DNA of 64,000 nt from an uncultured Alphaproteobacteria bacterium (GCA_902521485.1 CABYRQ010000001.1:186001-250000); one strand, 5' to 3'. Positions 25,078-35,508 are shown, numbered from the stretch's first letter. The notes: generated from the sequence alone by a model not told the origin. Made by a program: numbers and translations.

Positions 25078-26007
25078 ATGAAAAACAAAAATATCTTAGT
25101 TTTAGGATCCACTGGCTTCATAGGAAGAAGCATCACAAAAAGACTCTTACAAAATGGTGACAAATTAATATGTCCTGTCAGAAATGCCAGTAGGGTTAAA
25201 AGAAACATACTTTCAGGGGATATTGGACAGATTGAAGTAATAGAATTTGATATTAATAATTTATATGAAATTAAAGGCTTAATTGAAAATTCAGATTTTG
25301 TAATTAATTTGATAGGAATTCTGTATGAACAAAATAATTTATCATTTGAACTAGCTCATTACTTATTACCAAAAAAAATTGCTATTTATTGTGAGTTATT
25401 TAAAAAACCATTTCTTCATGTTTCAAGTTTAGGTTCAACTTTTCAAACCAAATCAAATTATTTAATTAGCAAAAAAATGGGTGAAGAATTTATCGAAAAT
25501 AATAACACTAATCATATTATTGTAAGACCAAGCACAGTTTATGGTGAAGAGGATAATTTTATAAATTTATTTGGTAAGATGGCTAAAATTCTACCTTTTC
25601 TTCCATTAATTAAAAAAGGAAAAACAAAATTCCAGCCAATTTATGTCAATGACTTATCTCTGTTAATTTTTAATTTATTAAATAATTTTGATAAATACAA
25701 AAATTCTAATTTAGCAGCTGTAGGTAATGAAATATTTACTTTTAAAGAAATTTTAAGTCACATATTTATGTCTTTAAAAAAAAAGGAAAGATTTTTTTAT
25801 ATGCCCTCTTTTCTGGCAATTCTTCAAGGTAAAATATTAGAAAAACTCCCTAAGCCTCTATTTACTTATGACCAGTATGTAACTCTTTCACATGATAGTA
25901 TATCAGAGGGAAGTCAAAAATTAGTCACCGAGATATTGAAACAAGATCTGTCAAATATGAAAATTATTACTTCAGAGTATCTTAAAAAGTTTATTGATAA
26001 AGTTTAA
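25078..26007 (+). CDS. NAD(P)-binding protein of the NDUFA9-like atypical SDR family
   Basis: This 309-residue Rossmann protein starts NILVLGSTGFIGRSITKRLL (G-x-x-G-x-x-G) and has LICPVRNASRV, NSDFVINLIGILYE, LLHVSSLGS-type residues (FLHVSSLGSTF), NYLISKKMGEEFI (the S..K of the SDR set lacking the full YxxxK) and IIVRPSTVYGEEDNFI. This pattern matches the complex I NDUFA9-related family found in Alphaproteobacteria, which may stabilise NADH dehydrogenase or act on quinone biosynthesis. The substrate is unknown. Its stop interlocks with the uppP stop in TTAA (26004-26007). Confidence 0.82.
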   Translation: MKNKNILVLGSTGFIGRSITKRLLQNGDKLICPVRNASRVKRNILSGDIGQIEVIEFDINNLYEIKGLIENSDFVINLIGILYEQNNLSFELAHYLLPKKIAIYCELFKKPFLHVSSLGSTFQTKSNYLISKKMGEEFIENNNTNHIIVRPSTVYGEEDNFINLFGKMAKILPFLPLIKKGKTKFQPIYVNDLSLLIFNLLNNFDKYKNSNLAAVGNEIFTFKEILSHIFMSLKKKERFFYMPSFLAILQGKILEKLPKPLFTYDQYVTLSHDSISEGSQKLVTEILKQDLSNMKIITSEYLKKFIDKV

Positions 26008-26759
26008 TAAACATAAATTAACAAGACTATGCCTATCAAAATTCTATAAATAACAAATGGTGTAAAACCAATTTTATTTATAAAATTAATAAAAATAGAA
26101 ATTGTTATATAAGCCGCAAAAAATGAAGAAAAAAAAACTATAAGCAGACCTTTATCAATGATAACACTCTCAAAATCACTTATATTAGAAAAAAAAGATA
26201 ACCCAATAATAGGTATTCCCATATATAAACTATAAATAGAAGAATATTTACGGTCTTCTCCAAATAGTCTAAAGGCAATGATACAACTTCCTGCTCTACT
26301 AAAACCTGGTAAAAAGGCAAGACACTGAAAAAAACCAGCTAAAATAAATTTGGTACTTTTGCTTTTGATAACAAATTTAAATTTATTTGGTTTGTCTGAG
26401 ATATAGAGCAATATTGCTCCTATAATTGAGTTGTATCCTATTAACTCTAAGCTAATAAAACTTAAATTATAAAATTTTAGTATTATGCCCAGAAAAACTG
26501 CTGGTATAGTTGCATAAACTATTATCTTAAAGTTGGCTTTAATATTTGATTTTGAAAAATGTTTATGTGCGAAAAGATATATTAATAAAGCTAATAAAGA
26601 GGCAAAGTGTGCAGATGTTTCATATAAATAGTTTCTTGATTCTATGTTCTTATAGAGTATTTCTATAATATTTAGGTGACCACTTGAACTAATGGGGATA
26701 AATTCAGTAATTCCTTGTATTAGACCATAAAAAATATAATAAATTTCATAAATAGTCAT
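26004..26759 (-). CDS. uppP: Undecaprenyl-diphosphatase UppP (BacA)
   Basis: This 251-residue polytopic membrane protein (about seven or eight helices) recycles undecaprenyl pyrophosphate for peptidoglycan and LPS synthesis. Motif 1, GITEFIPISSSGHL, lies at about 15-28 and carries the catalytic acidic residue and serines. Motif 2, FLPGFSRAGSCIIAFRLFG, near 150-168, supplies the phosphate-binding Arg. The length is slightly below the E. coli protein (273). It is divergent from gltD, with 95 bases between them. Confidence 0.93.
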   Translation of the reverse strand: MTIYEIYYIFYGLIQGITEFIPISSSGHLNIIEILYKNIESRNYLYETSAHFASLLALLIYLFAHKHFSKSNIKANFKIIVYATIPAVFLGIILKFYNLSFISLELIGYNSIIGAILLYISDKPNKFKFVIKSKSTKFILAGFFQCLAFLPGFSRAGSCIIAFRLFGEDRKYSSIYSLYMGIPIIGLSFFSNISDFESVIIDKGLLIVFFSSFFAAYITISIFINFINKIGFTPFVIYRILIGIVLLIYVY

Positions 26760-26854
26760 AATTTATTATCATTTATCAGTTTACTAAGTCTTAAAATCTT
26801 TATATTAATAATATCCAATTTATTTGTAAGAGAATAAAGTAATATTTTATTATC

Positions 26855-28267
26855 ATGTTAGAGTTCCATAAAAAAAAACCAAAGAATCCATCTAAAACTG
26901 AACCTGAGAAAAGGATAAAGGATTTTCAGGAGATTTACAGTCAGTTTGATAAAAATGAATCTGTAGAACAATCTTCAAGGTGCTCACAATGCGGGATACC
27001 ATATTGTCAAATTCATTGTCCTTTAAACAATAATATACCAGATTGGCTTCGCTATATCGCTGAAGGCCGATTGGAGGAAGCTTATCAAGTATCCGCTTCT
27101 ACAAATGCATTCCCAGAGGTATGTGGGAGGGTCTGTCCTCAAGATCGATTGTGTGAGGGCAACTGCGTTGTCGAACAGGCGGGCTTTGGTGCAATTACAA
27201 TAGGTAATTTAGAAAAATATTTAACAGAAATAGCATGGGAAAAAGGATGGGTTAAAAATTTATCTTCACTAAATCAATTTAAACAAAGAGTGGCTATTAT
27301 AGGATCTGGCCCTGCAGGAATGGCTGCTTCAGCCTATTTAACTCAAAATGGATATCAAGTAGATGTCTTTGAAAAAAATGACCGAGCAGGTGGCTTGATG
27401 ATTTATGGAATACCTAATTTTAAATTGGACAAAAAAATAGTTGAAAGAAGAACAGAGTGGCTTTTGGAGAGTGGAGTTAAATTTAATTTAAATATGGAAG
27501 TTGGAAAAAATATCTCTTTTCAAGACTTGGAAAAAGATTATGACGCAATATTAATTGCGACTGGTGTTTATAAGGCTAGAAAATTAGATATTGATACCTC
27601 ATCAGTAGACAATAGCATTCCTGCTCTAGATTTCTTAATTGAGAGTAATAGAATTGGATTAGGTGACTCTCCATCAAATAATAAGTTTCTCACCGCAAAA
27701 GATAAGAAAGTAGTTGTTATTGGAGGCGGAGATACAGCTATGGACTGTGTTAGAACAGCAATTAGACAACAAGCAAAAGAAGTTACTTGTCTTTATAGAA
27801 GAAATAAGGAAAACATGCCTGGATCAGCAAGAGAGGTTTTAAATGCAGAGCAAGAGGGTATTAAATTTAATTGGTTATCTGTCCCATCTAAAATAATAAG
27901 TGATAACTCTACTGCAACAAGTATGACATACAAAGTCGCTGCCTTAGGAGAAGTTGATGAGAGTGGAAGAAGAAAACCAGTAGATACAGGTGTTGAAAAA
28001 CAAATAAAAAGTGACCTAATTATCCAAGCTCTAGGTTTTGAACCCGAAGATTTAAACCACAATTTTAAAACAAATATTGAATTAACAAGCTGGAAAACAG
28101 TTAAAGTTGATTTTAAAAAATTTCAAACAAGTAATCCAAAGATTTTCGCTGCTGGGGATATCGTCAGGGGTGCCTCCCTAGTTGTGTGGGCGATCCACGA
28201 TGGTCGTGAAGTAGCAAAATCAATTCATAATTTCTTACAAAGTTCAAAAATAAAAAAAGCATCATGA
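26855..28267 (+). CDS. gltD: Glutamate synthase small subunit
   Basis: This 470-residue flavoprotein feeds NADPH electrons to GltB. The N-terminal Cys cluster CSQCGIPYCQIHCPLNNNIPDW and the later VCGRVCPQDRLCEGNC bind [4Fe-4S] clusters. AIIGSGPAGMAASAYL (FAD, near residue 148) and VVVIGGGDTAMDCVRTAI (NADPH, near 288) are the two dinucleotide folds. FAAGDIVRGASLVVWAIHDGREVA closes the FAD site. It overlaps gltB by 4 bases. The small-subunit gene comes first, the reverse of E. coli gltBD. Confidence 0.95.
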   Translation: MLEFHKKKPKNPSKTEPEKRIKDFQEIYSQFDKNESVEQSSRCSQCGIPYCQIHCPLNNNIPDWLRYIAEGRLEEAYQVSASTNAFPEVCGRVCPQDRLCEGNCVVEQAGFGAITIGNLEKYLTEIAWEKGWVKNLSSLNQFKQRVAIIGSGPAGMAASAYLTQNGYQVDVFEKNDRAGGLMIYGIPNFKLDKKIVERRTEWLLESGVKFNLNMEVGKNISFQDLEKDYDAILIATGVYKARKLDIDTSSVDNSIPALDFLIESNRIGLGDSPSNNKFLTAKDKKVVVIGGGDTAMDCVRTAIRQQAKEVTCLYRRNKENMPGSAREVLNAEQEGIKFNWLSVPSKIISDNSTATSMTYKVAALGEVDESGRRKPVDTGVEKQIKSDLIIQALGFEPEDLNHNFKTNIELTSWKTVKVDFKKFQTSNPKIFAAGDIVRGASLVVWAIHDGREVAKSIHNFLQSSKIKKAS

Positions 28268-31200
28268 AAGATCACCCATTAGAAATCTACAGAAGAAATA
28301 AGCAAAAGCTAAAAGATAATCACGTTTACAATGAAAAACATGAACATGATAATTGTGGTGTCGGTTTAGTTGCCTCAATTAAAGGTGAGTCAAGAAGAGA
28401 TATAGTTGAAAAAGGTGTCGAGGCACTTAAGGCTGTATTCCATAGAGGTGCTGTTGATGCTGATGGTAAAACTGGAGATGGTGCTGGCATTATGTTGGAA
28501 GTTTCAAATTCTTTCTTCAGTAAACAAGTTTTAAAAACGGGTCACAGAACGAGACAAGACTCTATTTTGGGTGTAGGTATGATATTTTTACCAAAAAGAG
28601 ATTTTGGAGCACAAGAAAAATGTAGAGCTATTGTCGAATATGAAATTATAAAAGCCGGAATGAATCTTTTTGGATGGAGACAAGTTCCAGTTAATACAGA
28701 AATCATTGGTGAAAAAGCTAATTACACAAAACCAGAGATTGAACAAATTATTTTTTCTCCTAAAGAAACCACGCCCGATATTGAAAAGAAACTTTATTTA
28801 ACAAGAAGAAGGATAGAGAACAAAATTAAATCTCAGAGTATTAATGACTTTTATATTTGCTCTTTATCGACAGAAACAATTGTTTACAAAGGTATGTTTT
28901 TAGCTGAACAGCTATCTGAATTCTATCCAGATTTATTAGATGATGAATTTAAATCTAAATTTGCTATTTACCATCAAAGGTACTCCACTAATACTTTTCC
29001 TACATGGTCTTTGGCGCAACCATTTAGAGTTTTAGCACATAATGGAGAAATAAATACTTTAAAGGGAAATATAAATTGGATGAGCGCTCATGAGCCAAGA
29101 ATCACACACCCTTTTTTTAATGAAAGAATTAATGATTTAAAACCAATACTTGATCCAGACGCTTCTGACTCTGCATCCCTTGATGCTGCTTTTGAACTTT
29201 TTGTTCAAACAGATAGAGACATGCCTATGGCAAAATCCATGATAATTCCAGAGTCTTGGTCAAATAGATCTGATTTATCTGGTCAATTAAAAAGCATGTA
29301 TGCTTACTGTAATGCTGTAATTGAGCCATGGGATGGACCAGCAGCAGTCTGTGGAAATTTTGGAGACTGGATAATTTCTGGTATGGACAGAAATGGTTTA
29401 AGACCTCTTAGGTTCATTTTAACTGATGACGACCTACTAATTTCAGGATCTGAAGTGGGTATGATTAATATTGATGAAAAAAATATTCTAAAAAAAGGAA
29501 GAGTTGGGCCTGGTGAATTAATCGCAGTTAATTATAAAGAGAATAAATTTTATGAAAGCTCTGAACTAAAAGAATTACTCAGCAGCCGAAATAATTATTC
29601 AGACTGGAATGAAAAGACAATTAAGTTAGATAATATTTTATCCAAGGACAAGATATATACCCCATCAGCAGAGGAGAAAGATAATGTTTTTCAAATAGCT
29701 AAATCATTTAATATAACATTAGAAACTCTTGATTTAATTTTAGATCCCATGGTAAAAACAGGTCAAGAGGCTATCGGATCAATGGGTGATGATGCACCCC
29801 TAAGTGTACTTACTGAAAGATACCGAGGTCTTCATAGTTTCTTTAAACAAAATTTTGCTCAAGTAACTAATCCCCCTATTGATAGTTTAAGAGAGCAAGT
29901 GGTAATGAGTTTAAAAACTAGACTTGGAAATTTGGGAAACATCGTAGAGGAAGACTCTGAACAATGCAATTTAGTACTTTTAGAAAGCCCTTTGTTATTA
30001 GATAACGAGCTTGAAACTCTAAAAAGTCATTTATCACAATTTACAACTGAGATTGATTGTACCTATAATTTAAATGAAGATACAAATTTCTTAAATGAAA
30101 TTCAAAGAATATGCTCTGAGGCTGAACAGGCAGTTAGATCTGGCTCTCAACACCTAGTTATAACTGATAAAAATATAAATACTGACAGAATTGCCTTGCC
30201 AATGGTACTTGCAACCAGTGCTGTGCATAGCTATCTAATCAAAAATAATTTAAGGACGTTTACTTCATTAAATGTCTCTTCTAGAGAGTGCCTAGATGTT
30301 CATTATTTTGCAGTTCTTATTGGTGTTGGAGCTACGACTGTCAATGCTTCATTAGTCGAAAAACTTATTTCAGATAGATTTAAAAAAGGAATTTATGAGA
30401 ATACTGATTATCCTCAACTAATAAAAAACTTCAAAAAATCCATTGAGAAAGGATTGAGAAAAATAATTAGTAAAATGGGTATTTCTGTTATTAGCTCTTA
30501 TCGTGGCGGAAGGAATTTTGAAATAATTGGTTTGAGTAGAAGCATGGTAGAAAGTTTTTTCCCAGGTATGTCTTCACGAATATCTGGAATAGGGTTAGAT
30601 GGTTTAGAAAAGAGAGTAAGACGACAGCATGAGCAATCCTTTAAATCTGATAATGTAATATTAGACATAGGCGGAGAGTATAGATTTAGAACTAACAGCG
30701 AAGCGCATGCATATGAGGGTGTTTCAATACACATGCTTCAAGAGGCAGTTACTAGAGACTCTTATAATTTGTATAAAAAATACACTTCAAGAATTTATAG
30801 CTCAAAACCAATACAGATCAGGGATCTTTTACAATTCAATGAAAGTAACAAATCTTTAAATCTCGATAACGTACAAAGCATCTCTGAAATACGAAAAAGC
30901 TTTGTATCTCCAGGAATTTCTCTTGGAGCTCTTAGTCCAGAAGCTCACGAAACGCTAGCCATAGCAATGAATAGAATTGGTTCAAAGTCAGATAGTGGTG
31001 AAGGAGGTGAGGACTCGAGAAGATATTCTAAATTAAAAAATGGTGATAATCCAAGTTCAGCAATTAAACAAGTTGCTAGTGGAAGATTTGGAGTTACCGC
31101 AGAGTATTTAAATAATTGTTCAGAATTAGAAATTAAAATTGCACAAGGCGCTAAACCGGGAGAGGGTGGACAATTACCTGGTTTTAAAGTTACTGATTTA

Positions 31201-32778
31201 ATAGCTAAATTAAGACATAGTACAAAAGGTGTAACACTCATCAGCCCTCCGCCTCACCATGACATATATTCAATCGAGGACTTAGCGCAACTTATCTACG
31301 ATTTAAAACAAATTAATCCCATAGCTAAGGTTTGTGTCAAACTAGTTGCGCAATCAGGAATAGGAACTGTTGCTGCAGGTGTAGCAAAAGCTAAAGCTGA
31401 TGTAATACTGGTATCCGGACATTCAGGAGGTACAGGGGCGAGTCCACAGTCAAGTATTAAGTATGTTGGTCTTCCCTGGGAGTTAGGTATCAGTGAGGTA
31501 CATCAGATTCTAGCTTTGAATGGCTTAAGAGATAAAGTTATTCTAAGAACCGATGGTGGTATAAAAACAGGAAAAGATATTGTTATAGCAGCTATACTAG
31601 GAGCAGAGGAATATGGTATTGGTACAGCCTCACTTGTTGCAATGGGATGTATTATGGTTAGACAGTGTCACTCAAATACTTGTCCAGTAGGTGTTTGCAC
31701 TCAAGATGAAAAACTTCGTGAAAAATTCAGTGGTACACCTGAAAAAGTTGTAAACTTATTTTCTTTTATTGCAGAGGAAGTTAGAGAAATTCTTGCATCT
31801 TTAGGCTACAAATCTTTGAAAGATATAATTGGTAAAACAGAATTATTATCTCAAATTCATTATGGATCCAGTGATTTAGATAATCTGGACCTAAATCCTA
31901 TATTAACAAAAATTGATGATGGTAAAATTTATAATTACCATTCTGAGAAAAAAAGAAATGAAGTCCCGCAGACCTTAGATGATCAGTTTGAGAAAGATGG
32001 TAAAGATTTTATCAACTCAGGCCAAAAAATTGAATTAACCTATAATATTCAAAATACACTAAGGACAATTGGAACTAAAATTTCCTCTGTTATAACAAGA
32101 AAATACGGTATGAATTCTTTGTCTGAGGACCATGTAACCCTCAAATTGAGAGGTTCAGCTGGCCAGTCTTTAGGGGCTTTCGCAGTCAAAGGTCTTACAT
32201 TAAAAGTTTTTGGAGATGCTAACGACTATGTAGGTAAAGGTCTTTCTGGAGGAAAAATTGTTGTTCAGCCAAGAAACTCATTTACTCAACCAAGCCATGA
32301 AAATGTTATCATAGGAAACGTAACTCTTTATGGGGCAACTGATGGAAGATTGTACGCATCTGGTCAAGCAGGTGACAGATTTTGTGTGAGGAACTCCGGT
32401 GCTTTGGCCATAGTTGAAGGATGTGGTGCTAATGGATGTGAGTACATGACTGGAGGTTCAGCAATTATTTTGGGAAATATTGGCGATAACTTCGGTGCAG
32501 GAATGACTGGTGGATCTGCTTTTATTTATTCTGATCAAAAGAATATTTCTGATTTAATGAATATGGAAACCATAAGTTTATATGAAGTTGATAATCAAGA
32601 TTGGAAAAACCATCTTTTAGATCTCTTAAAAGATTTCCATAAAGAGACAAAATCTAAAAGAGCTGAGTTCATTATTGAAAATTATGCCTCTGAAATCAAA
32701 AAGTTTACTCATATTGTTCCAAACGAAGTAGTTGATAAATTAGAATTTACAGTCACTAAAAAATCAAAAATAGCTTAA
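28264..32778 (+). CDS. gltB: Glutamate synthase large subunit
   Basis: This 1504-residue enzyme turns glutamine and 2-oxoglutarate into two glutamates. The class-II glutaminase domain begins at DNCGVGLVASIKG; the Cys is the probable catalytic residue exposed after removal of about 30 residues. A central domain spans about 470-760. The FMN/alpha-kinase-like synthase domain is at about 830-1190 with SGHSGGTGASPQSSIKY and the [3Fe-4S] cysteines in MGCIMVRQCHSNTCPVGVC (encoded near 31645-31700). A GXGXG beta-helix lies at about 1270-1450. The stop interlocks with the convergent hydrolase stop in TTAA (32775-32778). Confidence 0.96.
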   Translation: MKDHPLEIYRRNKQKLKDNHVYNEKHEHDNCGVGLVASIKGESRRDIVEKGVEALKAVFHRGAVDADGKTGDGAGIMLEVSNSFFSKQVLKTGHRTRQDSILGVGMIFLPKRDFGAQEKCRAIVEYEIIKAGMNLFGWRQVPVNTEIIGEKANYTKPEIEQIIFSPKETTPDIEKKLYLTRRRIENKIKSQSINDFYICSLSTETIVYKGMFLAEQLSEFYPDLLDDEFKSKFAIYHQRYSTNTFPTWSLAQPFRVLAHNGEINTLKGNINWMSAHEPRITHPFFNERINDLKPILDPDASDSASLDAAFELFVQTDRDMPMAKSMIIPESWSNRSDLSGQLKSMYAYCNAVIEPWDGPAAVCGNFGDWIISGMDRNGLRPLRFILTDDDLLISGSEVGMINIDEKNILKKGRVGPGELIAVNYKENKFYESSELKELLSSRNNYSDWNEKTIKLDNILSKDKIYTPSAEEKDNVFQIAKSFNITLETLDLILDPMVKTGQEAIGSMGDDAPLSVLTERYRGLHSFFKQNFAQVTNPPIDSLREQVVMSLKTRLGNLGNIVEEDSEQCNLVLLESPLLLDNELETLKSHLSQFTTEIDCTYNLNEDTNFLNEIQRICSEAEQAVRSGSQHLVITDKNINTDRIALPMVLATSAVHSYLIKNNLRTFTSLNVSSRECLDVHYFAVLIGVGATTVNASLVEKLISDRFKKGIYENTDYPQLIKNFKKSIEKGLRKIISKMGISVISSYRGGRNFEIIGLSRSMVESFFPGMSSRISGIGLDGLEKRVRRQHEQSFKSDNVILDIGGEYRFRTNSEAHAYEGVSIHMLQEAVTRDSYNLYKKYTSRIYSSKPIQIRDLLQFNESNKSLNLDNVQSISEIRKSFVSPGISLGALSPEAHETLAIAMNRIGSKSDSGEGGEDSRRYSKLKNGDNPSSAIKQVASGRFGVTAEYLNNCSELEIKIAQGAKPGEGGQLPGFKVTDLIAKLRHSTKGVTLISPPPHHDIYSIEDLAQLIYDLKQINPIAKVCVKLVAQSGIGTVAAGVAKAKADVILVSGHSGGTGASPQSSIKYVGLPWELGISEVHQILALNGLRDKVILRTDGGIKTGKDIVIAAILGAEEYGIGTASLVAMGCIMVRQCHSNTCPVGVCTQDEKLREKFSGTPEKVVNLFSFIAEEVREILASLGYKSLKDIIGKTELLSQIHYGSSDLDNLDLNPILTKIDDGKIYNYHSEKKRNEVPQTLDDQFEKDGKDFINSGQKIELTYNIQNTLRTIGTKISSVITRKYGMNSLSEDHVTLKLRGSAGQSLGAFAVKGLTLKVFGDANDYVGKGLSGGKIVVQPRNSFTQPSHENVIIGNVTLYGATDGRLYASGQAGDRFCVRNSGALAIVEGCGANGCEYMTGGSAIILGNIGDNFGAGMTGGSAFIYSDQKNISDLMNMETISLYEVDNQDWKNHLLDLLKDFHKETKSKRAEFIIENYASEIKKFTHIVPNEVVDKLEFTVTKKSKIA

Positions 32779-33500
32779 ATAAATTTAGATAGAGTTCTTA
32801 AACTTTCTTTATCAGACATACTGTGATCAGCATGTTTGATGAAAATATTTTTAAAGTTTTTAAATTTTTTGCTCAAATTAAAATTATCATTATACCCATA
32901 TGGAACAGCCTTATCTTTACCTCCATGAATAAAAATAGTTTCACCTAAAAAATCACCCTTAATTTTTTCAAGAAGATATTTTTTACTTCTATTAAATAAT
33001 GCAGGTGAGTAAAAATAAGCAAAGTCAGAGCTAATTTTTTGTTTAATAATTTTATTATTTTTAATTTTTTTTCTTTGTTGAATATTTAAGTTTTTCCAAA
33101 TCAACTTTGTAGTAAAATCAGGAGCAGGGGCAAGACCTATAAGTTTAGATACTTTTTTTGGATTCATTAAAGCATATATGATTGCAACCCAACCACCCAT
33201 ACTGCTACCTATTAAAACAAAATTTTTTAATTTCAAATACTTTGTAATATTATCCAAATCATCATACCAATCGGATATACCAAAATTTATAAATTCCCCA
33301 CTAGAAAGACCATGGCCTTGAAAGTCAAAGCATAGAAATGAAATATTATTTGTTTTGCAGTAATTATTTAAAAAATATGATTTTTTACCACTCTTATCTG
33401 ATAATAAACCATGCAAAAAGACAACAGTTTTTTTACTTCTTTTGTAGTATCTATAAGATATTTTGACATTATCTTTTTTAAAAAAGCTTAGTTTTGACAC
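32775..33500 (-). CDS. Alpha/beta hydrolase
   Basis: This 241-residue serine hydrolase has the oxyanion block VVFLHGLLSDKSG near residues 26-38, FDFQGHGLSSG near 58-68, the nucleophile elbow GSSMGGW with Ser at about 100, and the C-terminal IFIHGGKDKAVPYG and HADHSMSD supplying the catalytic Asp and His. It belongs to the monoacylglycerol-lipase/esterase-like group; the substrate is unknown. The start is probably GTG 33498-33500, which overlaps the 5' end of the divergent glycosyltransferase by 7 bases. Confidence 0.82.
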   Translation of the reverse strand: MSKLSFFKKDNVKISYRYYKRSKKTVVFLHGLLSDKSGKKSYFLNNYCKTNNISFLCFDFQGHGLSSGEFINFGISDWYDDLDNITKYLKLKNFVLIGSSMGGWVAIIYALMNPKKVSKLIGLAPAPDFTTKLIWKNLNIQQRKKIKNNKIIKQKISSDFAYFYSPALFNRSKKYLLEKIKGDFLGETIFIHGGKDKAVPYGYNDNFNLSKKFKNFKNIFIKHADHSMSDKESLRTLSKFI

Positions 33501-34588
33501 AAATTAAAAATACAAAAAAAATCACTTGTTTACAAATTATTCCATCTATGGGTATAGGAGGTATTGAGACAGGTGTAAGAGATTTAGCAAAATATCTTAA
33601 TAAAAAAAAAATAAAAAATTATATTTTATGCGAAAGTAGTAATAAGAATTTAAATGTAAAAGATATTAAATTAATAAAATTAAATAATTTAAAATTCAAA
33701 AATATATTCGATCAAATAAAAATTAAAAAAATAATTAAAGAACTAATTTTAAAGAAAGGAATAAACTTAGTTCATATTTCCTCTAGAGCGCCAGCTTTTT
33801 TTCTTATTAATTTTATAAGAAATTTAGATATTAAAGTTGTAACAAGTGTTCACAACAAGTACCAATCCTTATCTTTGATAAAAGATTGGTATAATAGTTC
33901 TCTATTGAAAGGTGATGCTGTTATATTCAATTCTAATTTCGTAAGAAAATCATATAAAAATTATTTTAATGAAAAGTCCAAAATATTTGTAATTCCAAGA
34001 GGTATTGATACTAATTTTTTTTACCCATCTAAAAAAAAACAAATAGATAAATTTATTTTTTTACCCTCGAGAGTATCAAGTTGGAAGGGACATGATCTTT
34101 TATTAAAATACTTTTCATTGATAGATCAAAAGTACAAAAATCAGTTCAAAATCTGTTTAATATCGTTAAATCAAAGCAGAGAAGAAAAAAAAATAAATAA
34201 ATTAATTAAAGAATTAGATTTAACAAATAATGTTGTAATTAAGAAACCTACTTTAAAAATAAACAAGTTATACCATGACTCTTTTTTGGTAGTAAATTTA
34301 TCAATAAGACCAGAGGGTTTTGGAAGAACAATCACAGAAGCTTTGTCTTCTTCTAAGCCCATTATTGCTCCAAATCAAGGAGGAACTAGGGAACAACTTT
34401 ATAACTTTGATAGAAATTTATTATTTAACGTAAACTCCTATAATTCATTTCTTAGAGCTTTTAAATATATAATCAAAAATTATGTATCACTCTCAAAAAA
34501 AGGAAGAAAATTCGTTAAAAAAAATTACTCATCTAATCTTATGTGCAAAAAAACATTAGAAGTTTACAATTATATAGTTAACCAGTGA
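33494..34588 (+). CDS. Glycosyltransferase family 4 protein
   Basis: This 364-residue GT-B enzyme has an N-terminal IIPSMGIGGIETGVRDLA ('...GG.e.....La'), a middle FVIPRGIDTNFFYPSKK ('viPnGiD...F.p'), FLPSRVSSWKGHDLLLKYF and the C-terminal SIRPEGFGRTITEALSSSKPIIAPNQGGTREQL ('EgfG...lEAma.G.pvia...gG..E'), diagnostic of GT4. It likely adds a sugar to lipopolysaccharide or another surface glycan. The start is TTG 33494, because no ATG precedes the conserved N-terminus. It is followed by a heptosyltransferase-like gene in a GTGA overlap. Confidence 0.87.
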   Translation: MTQIKNTKKITCLQIIPSMGIGGIETGVRDLAKYLNKKKIKNYILCESSNKNLNVKDIKLIKLNNLKFKNIFDQIKIKKIIKELILKKGINLVHISSRAPAFFLINFIRNLDIKVVTSVHNKYQSLSLIKDWYNSSLLKGDAVIFNSNFVRKSYKNYFNEKSKIFVIPRGIDTNFFYPSKKKQIDKFIFLPSRVSSWKGHDLLLKYFSLIDQKYKNQFKICLISLNQSREEKKINKLIKELDLTNNVVIKKPTLKINKLYHDSFLVVNLSIRPEGFGRTITEALSSSKPIIAPNQGGTREQLYNFDRNLLFNVNSYNSFLRAFKYIIKNYVSLSKKGRKFVKKNYSSNLMCKKTLEVYNYIVNQ

Positions 34589-35508
34589 ATATTTTAATAA
34601 TCAAACATGGCTCAATAGGTGATTTTGTAATTTCTATTGGCGCAATTAAATCAATAAGACATAAATTTCCAAAAAATAAAATTTATTTACTGACTACTAC
34701 ATTAATAAAAAAAATTTTTTTTAAAATACCCTACATAGATGAAATTCATTTAGATGATAGGAATTCAAAATTAGATCTAATTAAATATTTAATTAAATTA
34801 AAAAAATTGAATATTTCGCTTGTTATTGACTTACAAAACTCAACTAGGACTGAAATTTATCATTTTTTTACAAGAGTACTTTACAGAAATGTAAAAATAA
34901 ATAGCTCAAAAAAATTTGCTAATTTTAGATATAAAATACAATCATATCAATCTGAACATGTAAGTGATGGTCTAAACAATCAATTAAAGTTAATTAACAT
35001 AAATCAGTTTTTTAAACCAAACGTTGATTGGATGAAAAATATTGATTTTAAGAACCCTATATCAAAAAAATATATAGTTTTAATACCTGGTTCGTCAAAA
35101 AGTGGTCTTAAAAAGAGATGGCCAGCAAAGTCTTTTTCTGATCTTAGTAATTTATTTATTAGAGAAAATTATGACGTCATAGTAACTGGTACTAAAACTG
35201 ATCTATCTATAATTGATCAAATCATTAAATATAATCCAAAAGTAAAAAAATCTGACGAATTATCACAATTTAAAAACTTTATAAGCCTATGTGATGAGTC
35301 CAGCTTGATTATCTCAGTAGACACTGGACCTGCCCATATAGCTGCTCTCTCACAAAAACCTTTTATATGGTTAGTTCAAAAAGGATCTTACGATTTAACT
35401 AACATTCCTATTTCGGAAAATATTACTGTTATCAAGGCTAGTGACGTAAAAAATATTTCAGTAAAAGATGTAATTCAAGTATCAAAAAAACTTTTAAATA
35501 TAAGATAA
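34585..35508 (+). CDS. Glycosyltransferase family 9 (heptosyltransferase-like) protein
   Basis: This 307-residue GT-B protein starts IKHGSIGDFVISIGAIKSIR ('....iGD.v...P.l..lk'), with IVLIPGSSKSGLKKRWPAKSF mid-protein (donor-binding 'lI.pgas...K.Wp...f') and LIISVDTGPAHIAALSQKPFIWL near the C-terminus ('vs.DtG..HlAaa...P...l'). This is the ADP-heptose:LPS heptosyltransferase family. The start is GTG 34585, overlapping the preceding stop. The 3' end overlaps the convergent GT9 gene by 15 bases. It probably works in LPS core assembly. Confidence 0.85.
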   Translation: MNILIIKHGSIGDFVISIGAIKSIRHKFPKNKIYLLTTTLIKKIFFKIPYIDEIHLDDRNSKLDLIKYLIKLKKLNISLVIDLQNSTRTEIYHFFTRVLYRNVKINSSKKFANFRYKIQSYQSEHVSDGLNNQLKLININQFFKPNVDWMKNIDFKNPISKKYIVLIPGSSKSGLKKRWPAKSFSDLSNLFIRENYDVIVTGTKTDLSIIDQIIKYNPKVKKSDELSQFKNFISLCDESSLIISVDTGPAHIAALSQKPFIWLVQKGSYDLTNIPISENITVIKASDVKNISVKDVIQVSKKLLNIR

